Both the position numbers and the translations under genes were made by a program. The notes beneath the pieces are model-generated. The model had not been told where the DNA came from and searched no databases. It was given only the letters and a program-made list of their open reading frames with translations. Of a DNA stretch of 64,000 bases, positions 1 through 10,100 are shown in pieces (within the stretch, counting starts at the first letter, position 1; the number at the start of each line of letters is the position of its first letter). The stretch is from Oscheius dolichura (Eukaryota > Nematoda > Chromadorea > Rhabditida > Rhabditidae): positions 6,200,001 through 6,264,000 of the forward strand of contig OW051493.1 in NCBI GenBank assembly GCA_932521035.1, given 5' to 3'.

Positions 1-1544
1 GTTGGTTATTTCAGGAGAAGGTTCTCTCCACGTATCATCCATCGTAGAACTATGTGGAGGCTGCGGGAAGAACCGCCCAAAATCCTCAGAATCGTGGCGA
101 GTTTGTTGATCAAAACGTGATCTTCGTTGAGCTGGCAGAGCTTGTTGCAAATTTCCTTGCGTTCCTAAAGTAACATTTAAACTATATATTGAAAAAATTA
201 CCATTATGGATTTGGTGAAGCTGCCCCTCTAACTGTGCAATTTGCTGACTATTATGACGGACAAAATTGAGATGCTGCTGTTCATAGCCGGAAAACATAG
301 CTTGGAACTGCATGTCCAAATTGGATGCAATCTTGATAAGTATTTCTTAGATTCCGTTAAAAAGAGATTAAGCTAACCTTTGCATATTCGGCTAGTGTTG
401 CATTTTTCCCAGTGACATAGATAAGATTAGGATTTCGTAGTTGCTAAACAGGACTTATATAGGCGTACAAACAAGCTGACTTTAAAACATTGATCACTAA
501 AATATTTTGATCCTTCCCAAACACCTATTAGTTTTTCTAGCTTGGGCTGCATTCCAGGATCTTTAGATGCTTCCACTGTGTAGGCGTACATTGGAGGAAC
601 ATATCGCGATAACATTTGTGTGATAGAATCCAGCTTTTTTCTTTGACTATAAAACATATTTAGTAGTAAATAGTAAAACTCACCAATGATGTGCCCAATC
701 ATTTATAAGGTATAAAATATTTAGTCGGAAACAATCGTTAGATTGAATATCTTTCACTCTATTACTTGTTCAATTGGAAAAAGACCGACTTACTTGCTTA
801 ATAAATATGTTAAAATAACTTCTCGCTGCTGATCTGTAAGGCAATGTTCCAGTATCCACTTTTTACTACCCTAAAAATTCTCGAAGTCACTAACAGCTAA
901 ATATATGAACATACGGCAATATTATCCTTTGAAGCCTTTGGATTATTTAACTGAGAAAGAATTTGAAAAAATGGAAATATGTCTAATTTCACATTAGCCA
1001 AATAGCCGGCAATTTTCTGGTCTTCTGCCGCTGCTATTTGCTTACCAAATTCTACCTAAAGATATAAGATTATAAAAATAGCTGCAACGTACTTCTTTTT
1101 GCAATGGTATACTTTCTTCTTGGGCTTTAAGGTTCATTTCACTTTCGGCTATTTCTCTTTGAAGCTGTTCTAAATGAGTTGTAATCTGCTGAATTTCCTC
1201 CATTTGCTGCGGGTTTAGCTGCGGTGCTTGGGAAAGATTTTGAGAAGGAACCCCTAAAAGAAAGATACCCAAAAATTATATATTGTTTGAAGTACCTCTT
1301 TCCCAATTCATCCGCAAGCAGTGTTGGTAATAATCACTGTGTCTTCCGCCGAATAAAAAAGCATATTGAGGATTGTTTTGATGTTCAATTCGGGCTTTTT
1401 CTTCTGCTTCTGGGCCATACTGGGCTACGTACATTGCCATTTGTTCTATAGAAAACTGTAAATCTCGATCTAAAGCGATTGGCTATAATTGACAACATAA
1501 AGTCAACCTGGTGGAGGTATTTGATGGTCATAATGCTGCGACAT
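1..1544 (-). CDS. CHERP: CHERP-like protein (SURP + CID), 3' end outside the window
   Basis: Multi-exon gene read from the ATG at 1544 leftwards and cut by the window edge. After a short N-terminus (MSQHYDHQIPPPG) comes a SURP domain (around 1490-1290, including an AFLFGG core), a Gln/Glu-rich coiled stretch (around 1240-1090), then a CID-type helical domain (around 1020-430, with YSQRKKLDSITQML and KLIGVWEGSKYF). This order, and several exact short matches, are those of CHERP, a U2 snRNP-associated splicing factor with SURP, CID, RS and G-patch regions. The RS and G-patch parts would lie beyond position 1. Codon use is AT-rich, like the neighbouring genes. SCAF-type CID proteins are the alternative, but they lack an N-terminal SURP. 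The start is chosen because it gives the CHERP-like N-terminus. Confidence 0.85.
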
Positions 1545-2236
1545 TTTGCTGAAACTAAGAAATGATTAAGTACGAGTTGAAGATATATACAAATTACAAA
1601 AAAACATGTACAATTCAATGGAACCATTGAGATAAACAGGCATTCGAGAATTGAAGAATAAATAATAAAAGCTCTTTTAGATGGCCTTTTTTGCGGTCGT
1701 AAACAGTAAGCAGCGACCGATTAGAGTAGAAGGGACTCCGCCAAATTGATCAAAACAGTTGCATGGCCGAATATCAGCGAGTCACTCGTGATAACATCAA
1801 AACAAATGGACATTAGCGAGGAGCATGGATAGAATAGGCTTTCTGGTAAGGGTGGTGCTTGGTGCAAGAATCAAGATCGATGATAGCTTCTGGTAGATCA
1901 CCCATAAGAACCAAAAACTATTTGCAATTATAACCTCTAAACTGTTTTGCACTGACTAAGCTAGAACCCCGTGTACATAGAAGTGTTTTGTGTACACAAT
2001 CTCTCCTGAAAACCCATTCCGCTCTATATCGCCCGTTTTTAAAGCATCCTTTTCGAACGCGTTGACTTAGGAATACGGCCCACTGAGAGCCCCCTTGTCT
2101 CGCCTCCAACCCCTGCAATCACTTCCAACGAGATCCCATTTGCAAGTTAATTAGACAATCCGTTTCCGGATCCATGACTCCACAATATGCAGCCGGCTGT
2201 TCCGTTTCCGTGGAAACCTCAAGGTGGCCACCCTAA
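1545..2236. other. Intergenic, divergent promoter region between CHERP and the aquaporin
   Basis: No convincing coding exon. Both flanking genes start here and run outwards, so it should hold both promoters. A 12-bp direct repeat (ATGCAGCCGGCT) occurs at 2187 and again at 2237, where its ATG is the aquaporin start. The upstream copy gives a short reading frame that stops at once, so it may act as a small upstream ORF. Confidence 0.5.
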
Positions 2237-3061
2237 ATGCAGCCGGCTATCGCTTTCCATAATCAGCTGATTCGTCCCTGTATCGGAGAGCTCCTAGCAT
2301 CCGCCGTATTCAGTTTCCTCTGTAGTGGCCGCCTTCATAAAGTGTTCATTTCATCATTTCAGCCGCTTTTGCTGCAAAATCCCCACTGGAAAACCTCGAA
2401 TTCTGCATAGCTAATGGCCTGTCCCTTTTGACGGCTCAAGCAATCGTCCAACGAATCAGCGGTTCCCATCTGAATCCAGGTAAAATGAAGGGAGGAACGT
2501 CTCCTATGTTCAGCTGTTTCCTTGGCTCATCTCATCCACAATCGGCTTAGCGCTGTTCAATGCTTCTCCTATGTCTGTGTCCAGATTTTTGGATGCTTTA
2601 TAGGAGCAGCTGCCCATTTTCTTTTAGTTTCGTCCATCGTTTTCGAGGACAGTTATATTCCCAATGAAATAGTCATAGAACACGGTGAAGGAAAGCTATC
2701 TCGTCTACAGGTGGTCTATATTGACAGCGATAGAACAATTATTCCAGGGATTCATCTTAGAAGCGCTGCTTGTAACTATTTTTTGTATAGTGCATCTTCG
2801 TCAAGAAACTGAAGATTTTGAACAGCCTTTGATTGTCCCTTTAATTTGGGTAAGAGAACAATAAATGCAAAAAGAGGTGTTCAGACTCTGATATTGTATA
2901 TATGCGCACCTTTGATAGGTTTGTCATGTAATGTTGCCCTATCCTTGGGGTCAACTGTAGTTCATTCAATATTTCTTGCAAGGATTCCAGCTCCTTCTGT
3001 ATTTTATCTGCCTCCCTTGGCTGCCGTGTTGGGTGCTTTCGTCTCTTCTCTAATTACCTAG
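2237..3061 (+). CDS. Aquaporin-like channel with a degenerate second NPA motif
   Basis: Five exons (2237-2321, 2363-2479, 2514-2710, 2748-2849, 2885-3061) join in frame to give about 225 residues. Introns are 41, 34, 37 and 35 nt, all GT-AG. The protein has the aquaporin layout: RPCIGELLASAVFSFL as first helix, SGSHLNPAVSLAHLI as the first half-helix with a canonical NPA, a membrane segment starting QGFILEALLVTIFC, then TLILYICAPLIGLS and a last helix near LPPLAAVLGAFVSSLI. The second NPA box reads CNVALSLG, so Asn is kept but Pro is replaced by Val. It is shorter than most aquaporins (about 250-290 residues). Altered second NPA boxes occur in unorthodox aquaporins, so selectivity cannot be inferred. 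It ends 221 bp from the convergent CIP2A-like gene. Confidence 0.85.
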
Positions 3062-3282
3062 TAAGACTTTCAAGTTTTCTAAATATTTTTAGCTCTTGTC
3101 GCGAAGTATCTTCTGGTTCATCACCTTGCGACCCGCAGTTATAATATAATTTATTAATGCATTCTACAAATAAAAACGAGTTACCCGTTTTGAATATAAA
3201 TGTCAGTTAAATTGATAATAAATGCTTGGCGAACGAAACTGTACAGATAAAGTAATTTGAAAGCTTACATAATCAAACGAGA

Positions 3283-6200
3283 TTATTGGTATCCTTCAGC
3301 AAGACGAAGCATTTCTTCTCGTAGCCGTTGCATCTTCTCCAAATCAGCCTGTGTTTTCTGCCCTCTTGTTCGAAGAGATTCGAGCTATAGTATTCATTTT
3401 AATATCATCCGAAGACTGACCTCAATTTCTATTCTATTTTGATCTTGACGCCAGACTCGTTTTTCATCGTCATATTGCTGTTTTAACGTTGCCACATCTG
3501 CCTCCAGTTCTCCGATACGTCGTATATGCTCTATATTTTCACGGTTCTTTTCAGCTAATGCTCGAGAAGCGCTGAAATAACAAAAATGATGGATCGGCCG
3601 TATACAAACATTTCGAGGCGTTTTTTCTGCTCTTCCGCGTGTTGTCGGGCCTTCATGACTAAATCTCTTTCTTGGAAGATCTCATTTTTTAGATCATCTC
3701 TTTCCTGTTTAAGAAGTAGAATTCTAGGAAAGGAACGTATTTCTAAAATATGCGCCAACTTACTCTCTGTTTAAGGATGCAGCATTCTCCTCGCTAACTT
3801 TTTTACAAGTTTCGTATTCCATGCGGAGACTTTGGTATTTGCTGGACCATTCTTGCGTTAACCGCATTCTTTCCTCTTCATTACGTTGTTTAACTTCTTG
3901 TGCTGATCGTTTCTGAGCTGTTAAGTCTTCTTCTAATACACTTTTCTGGTTTCGAAGAAATGCATTTCTACATAGCAAGCTTTAAAAAATACAAGAAATT
4001 CTTACTCTGCTCGAAGCTCTGCGGCACGTTCACTTGAAACTTTACGAGACAATTCCAAATCGGCTTCTAATTTGTTAACAGTTTCTTTGAGTTGTTCATT
4101 TTCTTGAACTAATATACGCGTATTCGCAAACTGAAATAAATTTCATTTTTACGAAGCATACTTACTTACATTTGTTTCATTGCTTCTACCTATATCATTC
4201 CTTGTTTGACGCAACTTTTCACTAGCATGAAGCACTCTTTCCAGTTCTTTCTCTCTTTCCTGAATTCAAGCAGTATTTAAAAGATAAAACTTGTGGCCTT
4301 ACCTGCAATAAAAATATTTTTTTCTCATATGTGGTCAATATTTCCGATATTTTAACATCTTTTATCTACAACTAATGTTCATGAATTTTACAAAAAAATG
4401 TACCTGCAAGCCACCTGACTTGAATTTTTCGAGCAACTCATTTATGCTTCGGCTATCGTTTTGAACATTTCCATTGAATACATCAGGACTTTTACAATCA
4501 GAAATGTCCATTAACTCAGGGGATTTTCTTTTTGCCGAGGAAGGAGGCCTTCCATCCACTAGTTGACAACGTTTGGCAATGACGCAGCTGGCAACTAGGT
4601 CGCCAAGCCTGTAAGAACAAGGGTAAACATTACGCTAAGACAATAGGATTGTCGGATGTTGGAATAAAGGCGTGAAGAGAACGTACCACTTGCTATTGAA
4701 TTCCAGAATTTGCACACACTGGGTGTAAAGTTGCAGAGAGTCATGCACCATTTCATGATCACCATACGAAATGGCATATGCAATAAATGGTATGATTCGT
4801 TCATCCTAAAAAAAGTTATCTATGTCGATAGAAAACCCTTCTTACTTTCAGTGTTAACCAGTATTGGACTTTGTGTGGTTTAGAATAGTCTTTGAGTGAA
4901 GAAAGTAGTTTAATAACTTGCAAAACGATAGAAACTCCATGGATGCTTAATAACACGTCAAGTTCTTCACAAAAAATTATACCTCCAGTCAGAGAGCTTA
5001 TCCAGACGTTGCGTAGGAGGCTTGGCCATCTGTAACACTATAGGATTGCTTGAGAATTGGAATTCTAGAATATGAGAGCATAATTGTGAAGTAACTTTAG
5101 GTAGAAGATGCAAACTGCGAAATTCTTCATCGTGTGAAACCGCTAAAACCAGTAAAACGAGATAAATGAATACAAACTCTCTGATAGGCGCAATCCAGCA
5201 AAAATTAATTGACACTGTGTCAGTGCCTCTATATGCGCTGTTTCCACACCAGTCTTTAGAGAAGTTTCTGAAATTCATAAAAAATGAATTAAAATAAGCA
5301 TACCTAAGAGATTTACGAGTTGGCTAGCAGGTATTTTATCGCATACTATTTGGTTGGTATCAATAAGTTCCTGGAAAAGGCCTGACTATTATAGGTTACT
5401 GTTACTTTTAGTAAATATCGAAGAAGTAGGCAAGCCTTAATCGGAATTAAGGGATCAATTGCTTTTTCCGGAGTCATAGCCGCTGTTGTAGCAATGCCTA
5501 ATAAAGGAGTGGTAAGGCGGTCATTTGTTGGCTCGCATGCTACCTAAATATGTCAAAACGACTATGCGATTATTATAAAAACTAACTATTGCGGAACAAA
5601 CTGGAGATACTAGTTGGGGAAGTGCACAAAATGAAAGTAAGACGTCATAAAGCTGAAAATTAAAGTATAAGAAACAGTAGTTGTATAACCTTAACAGATT
5701 CTTCTGTTCGTGGATCTAATGTGATGAAAAGTTCTGCAATCCTTTGGAGCTTTTCTGGGAAATACGAGTAATTTACAATTTCCTCTCCATATTCTGTTAT
5801 GACCGGCACGACCGATAACTATAAGAATTAAATGTTTACAAGTATTCTTACTCCGCTCTGGTCAGAAACGACAAGCCGTTTGAGGAAATCACATGCGATC
5901 TGCCTCGTCATTACGCATGAAGGGTCGCCGTAAATAAGGATATTAAATACACAGAGAAATGTGTCGTGCATATTTCTTGGAGAGAATACCTACAACAATA
6001 AAATTGAAACATACGCCGTTAGTCTTACGCAATTTCGGAGTTTTTCATCCAAGTAACCCACAATAACAAGTGTTGCTATGACAACGATCCTTTCATCGTG
6101 TCCAAAAAAGGTGTAGAATTGTTTATAAAGTTTTTTAAATTGTGACTAAATTAATAACGTCTTTTATGAGCTATAATAGCAACTAACAGATTTCTGCATT

Positions 6201-6982
6201 CTTTTACATACAGACTTTGTTCGGCAGACAAGATTGCAAAGTATGGCCATGCAAGGGCCTAACCATTCCTGCTCAGAGTCTTTGTTACTAAAAAAATGAC
6301 TTTACGAAGAAAAGAATATTTACATTTCTTGCATTATAAATGAAAGAAGGGGATCAGTCCATGGGCCCAATTCAACGGTACTGTCATATGTAAGGATCTA
6401 AAATTGCTAAAATTAAGAAGATGTTTGTTAGACATCCAGGTATTACTAGCTATAACAACGCGGCTATTAAAACTTTAAAAATCCTCACCTGCAATAATCT
6501 GAGAACGTCTACCATGTTTTGAGGCCCTAACTGATCTTGAATCGACAATCGCAGACAATGAAATATAGAATTACACAATCTCAAATCGTTAGCCATGTAC
6601 CGGCGTAATGCGATGTTAAATAAACCTAAACAGTGTTTCCGTTGTGTGGAAGAGACTAAAATAAGGGCTCACTTAAATTGTACAAGAGCCGATTTAGCTT
6701 GCTTCGAGTCATGTGGGTAGTTTTTTCTTGTGTAAGAATATCATTGGCGTAATACAGAAATTCAGAGATTTGTATTGACGACGGGCTGAGTCGTGCAGTA
6801 GGGTCCACAGAAGAAACATATCGAAGAAGGTTCTTATCCAGCTGTTAAAGAAGTAAAGAATCAAAGCTTACGAGTATGGCATCCTCTAATATACTAGTGG
6901 TTTCTGAGTTGATTTGAGTAACATATCGAGCTGCTGCCGCTGCCGCTTTAGCAAATGGCCCATCCAACTCTGATAGGTCCAT
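3283..6982 (-). CDS. CIP2A: CIP2A-like protein (armadillo-type helices plus long coiled coil)
   Basis: Many short exons on the minus strand, with introns of about 35-45 nt, encode very roughly 900 residues. The N-terminal two thirds are helical. One stretch (around 6000-5870) reads VFSPRNMHDTFLCVFNILIYG and matches the armadillo part of human CIP2A as I know it. A later segment, SINELLEKFKSGGLQ followed by KDVKISEILTTYEKK (around 4470-4310), matches the short linker just before the CIP2A coiled coil in order and spacing. The C-terminal third (4270-3283) is Glu/Lys/Gln/Arg-rich coiled coil ending LREEMLRLAEGYQ. In vertebrates CIP2A inhibits PP2A-B56 and acts with TOPBP1 in mitotic DNA-damage tethering; that this protein does the same is inference. 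ATG at 6982 gives MDLSELDGPFAKAAAAAARY; an upstream non-coding exon is possible because TTTAG precedes it. Confidence 0.75.
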
Positions 6983-7862
6983 AGACACCCTAAATTACAT
7001 TAATAATGAAGCAAGATTGTCACTTGTTTGTAGAGATATGATATGAGGAAGGGATCGAAGAAGGCCTTCCGTGTACTCTGACGAGCTCGATACATAGAGA
7101 AAGGAAAACAAAGCGGTGCGCGAATGTTTGGCCGTCGTGGGCACACGTCAGCTGCAAGATGACTAACTTTGTATCGCGAGAAAGAACAATGGCTCGAATA
7201 CGGTAAGACCACGAAATGCTGTGCAAAAGGAAATATGTATATAGCATCAGTATGCAAACAAGTGTAGCCGAATATTTTTTATCTTTGCCTCATACAGTAG
7301 ACAAATTATGGCTACGGTTTCTAATTCTACAACTAAACCCCTTGCAAAAAGAGAGGAAACAAGTGAGAAACACATAAAAGGAGATTTGAACATACGCTCC
7401 AGTTCGGTGTAAGCGCGCCCCGTAAGGAGGTGCGGCGTCGGTAAGAAAAACACTTTTCGTTTCTTTTTGCTTCTACTCTCACTTTTTGCACAGCTTCTTT
7501 CACTTTCACAGCTATAACAACGATGCCATCATCTCTGTGTGAATAAGTTGTATATATTTTCCCATACTCTTGCATAGCTTTCTTGATTCACTTCGAAAGC
7601 AACCATTCTATTCGAATATCTACCATGTAAAAATCACACATGTCTTCCAATGAAACCACCACATTTTATAAGATTCGGCCACTCTACATTTTTGTCTAGT
7701 AATATTTTCGATTGCGAGGAGACGCGATAATCAAGAGTGAACATCTGAAAGCACTGCTTTTAGACAATTTTCACGTAATTCTAAAGTACTTTTGCTCGAT
7801 ATATTTATTTTATATTTGTTCTTATTTCCTTCTCTTTTGATTAAACAAAATAAGTTTTAGAA
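6983..7862. other. Divergent intergenic region, possible small unresolved minus-strand gene
   Basis: This lies between the starts of the CIP2A-like gene (-) and SRRM2 (+). On the minus strand around 7620-7440 a reading frame contains DDGIVVIAVKVKEAVQKV, with a plausible 33-nt intron just upstream (donor GTATGG, acceptor CACACAG). I could not join it to a convincing start or downstream exons and do not recognise it. It could be a short real gene, a 5' exon or a chance frame. The rest shows nothing clear. Confidence 0.25.
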
Positions 7863-9902
7863 ATGTACAACGGAATTGGTCTTCAAACAGCTCGTGGATC
7901 AGCAACAAATGGATATGTGCAAGCCAATTTATCGTCTGTTCTGCTTTCCAGGGTGAATTCTATCTTATGCTTAATTTTAAAGGGACAGTAACACATGCTC
8001 CAATCGTGTGAACAGTTTCGGGGCGCGCTTACTGTCAATAGCATGTAAATATGGTTTTTATGCATTTTCATAATTTTTAAATGAATTATTCATTTTTGCT
8101 GACCCTAAGTTACTATAAAATAGTTGAGAAAATGCAAAAATATTGTTGAATACAAAAGAAACTAGCAATTCCAATAGAAAACCGTTAAAATTCACAAAAA
8201 TCGTTTTTCGCCGAGTTACGCTTTGGTTTTTGTATCAAATTGTAGCTTATAATTTGCTTAATTTATTACAGTAAAAATCACCAGAAAACTTGAAAATCTT
8301 GCTAAAAAAGAAATTTGCAAAACTGGAGGGGTACTGTATCAATTCGCAATGGCGCGTTTGTTACGGTCCCTTTAAAAGCTTCCTAGGGTTGGCTAACATT
8401 TTTTTTAATTTCAGAAACGTGTTGAGTACAATGCCGAAGATGATTTGCGTCGCATGGAAGCGGAAATCAATCGCAAGCCAAATGAAGATCTACTTCAGCA
8501 TGCTCGGAAACGCGCTATAGAGATGAGATGTGTTGAATTTGAAACACTCATGGAGGAAAAGGTACTTCGAAAACCTTTGTTGACATGCATTATTCCCAGG
8601 GGTTCGACGAAGATGAAACTGCAAAAAAAGTAAACGATTACCGAAAACTTCTACTCAGTCAATTGGAATCTGGAGAATTAAATCTCGATGATGAATTAGA
8701 CGTGAAAAATTCCCATGCGAAGATGCAGTACGCCAAGAAAGGCCGTGATAGAATGCGGGATGCTCTCGGTTTAGCAAAAGACTATGTTCCAGGTAGTTCA
8801 ATGGAAAAGTAAGATCACGTTTTTACATTTTAATTATTGATTTCGAAGAATGAACAAAATGGATGCCGTTGACGCTGCTCTAGCGCCGGTTCCTCCTGTT
8901 TCTGAAAAAGTTAGCATGTTGGATACGCTAAAAGAAATGGGAAAAAATAAGAAAGGGGTACGTGGTTTTCTGCTTTCTTACATATGTTTAGAAGAAGAAT
9001 GATAAGGATAATAAGCGTAAGAGGAAAAGAAAGGAAAGCACTTCTAGTTCGAGTTCTTCGTCTGATTCAGACAGCAGCGGTACGTTTCTAATTAGTTTTT
9101 TTCTTTCTAAGTCATTTTGTCGTTCTCAAGATACACGTTTTCAGAAAGTTCTGACTCATCTAGCGATTCTTCAGAAGATGAAAAACGAAGAAAGAAGAAA
9201 AAGGCAAAGAAGGCAAGCAAAAAAACATCGTAAGTATTTTCATAACCCTTATAATAAAGAGAAACAAATACAAAAGAATATATAGGAAAAACGGAATTTG
9301 CGCAATTGTTCCGAAGTGAAATCCACGAAATATTCTGTTTTAGTAATATTGTAGTAACATTTATTTTCAATTTGAAAAACGGACTGCTTTATAACCGAAG
9401 ATAATTGTAATCTTTAGTGAGAAAGAAATTAAAAAAGAAGTGGACGACCTGAGCACCCGTGAAAAACACGACAACGCAGAAAAAAGTCGTGAGAATAAAA
9501 GGTACCTTGTTTTCTAATGTAGATTCTTATGTTATCTTTGTAGACATGATGATGAGCCACAAGTTCGTCGGGAAGAACGTGTTCGGAGAGATCGTTCTCC
9601 CCGTCGTGAAAGATCTCCTCGCCGACGTAGTGGTAGAGAACATCGTCCTTCACCTCCAAGAAGAGAATACAGTAAAAGCAGATCACCACGGTAACCTTTT
9701 TGATATGCGTATCATGTTGCATTGTTTCAGACAGCGTCATGACTCCAGTTCCCCAGAGCTTCGTCGCAATGAAGTAAAAGAAGAGCCTCTAAGTGAAACA
9801 GAAAAATCACCTTCTCGTAAACAAAGGCGTCGTTCTGATTCTTACTCTTCCGATGATGGGCACAACCATGGTAAAATGAGAAGTATGGTATCAAGGAAGT
9901 GA
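7863..9902 (+). CDS. SRRM2: SRRM2/Cwc21-type spliceosomal protein with SR-rich tail
   Basis: Exon 1 (7863-7952) encodes [19 protein letters not shown], the signature start of the SRRM2 (SRm300)/Cwc21 family. After a 462-nt intron filled by a MITE, exon 2 starts at 8415 ([21 protein letters not shown]) and continues the cwf21 domain through [18 protein letters not shown]. The rest is low complexity: [14 protein letters not shown], Ser/Asp/Glu runs (9040-9170), then Arg/Ser/Pro-rich segments (9540-9890) ending SMVSRK. The family binds the spliceosome next to Prp8 and the 5' exon; the RS region is typical of splicing cofactors. It is much shorter than the vertebrate protein, as in other invertebrates. 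SIN1 starts 199 bp downstream on the same strand, so an operon is possible. Exon joins in the low-complexity tail are less certain. Confidence 0.88.
7975..8377. mobile_element. MITE (terminal inverted repeats) inside SRRM2 intron 1
   Basis: The left end reads TTTTAAAGGGACAGTAACA and the right end, reverse-complemented, TTTTAAAGGGACCGTAACA. The similarity continues for about 40 bp with a few mismatches. The interior is AT-rich with no coding capacity, about 403 bp in all. A related copy lies at 58089. No unambiguous target-site duplication was found. This is a non-autonomous DNA-transposon-like element and accounts for nearly all of the unusually long 462-nt intron. Confidence 0.8.
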
Positions 9903-10100
9903 TCGTTCTTTTTTTTCAATACTATTTTGGCATGATGCCCATGATCTTGAGGCATACTTTGTCAAATTTTATTCACCATAAATATTTTCATAACATCTTT
10001 TTTTTAAACAAGCACATGTGGGACAGCAAAAAATATCTGATCGTCCTCAAACAGTCTGACTCCTTTTAGACTAGATAGAAACGCTAGTATGGAATAGAGC

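Noticed and set aside
1918-2118. 66-codon minus-strand frame between CHERP and the aquaporin
   Set aside because: No domain, no splice partner, in a divergent promoter interval.
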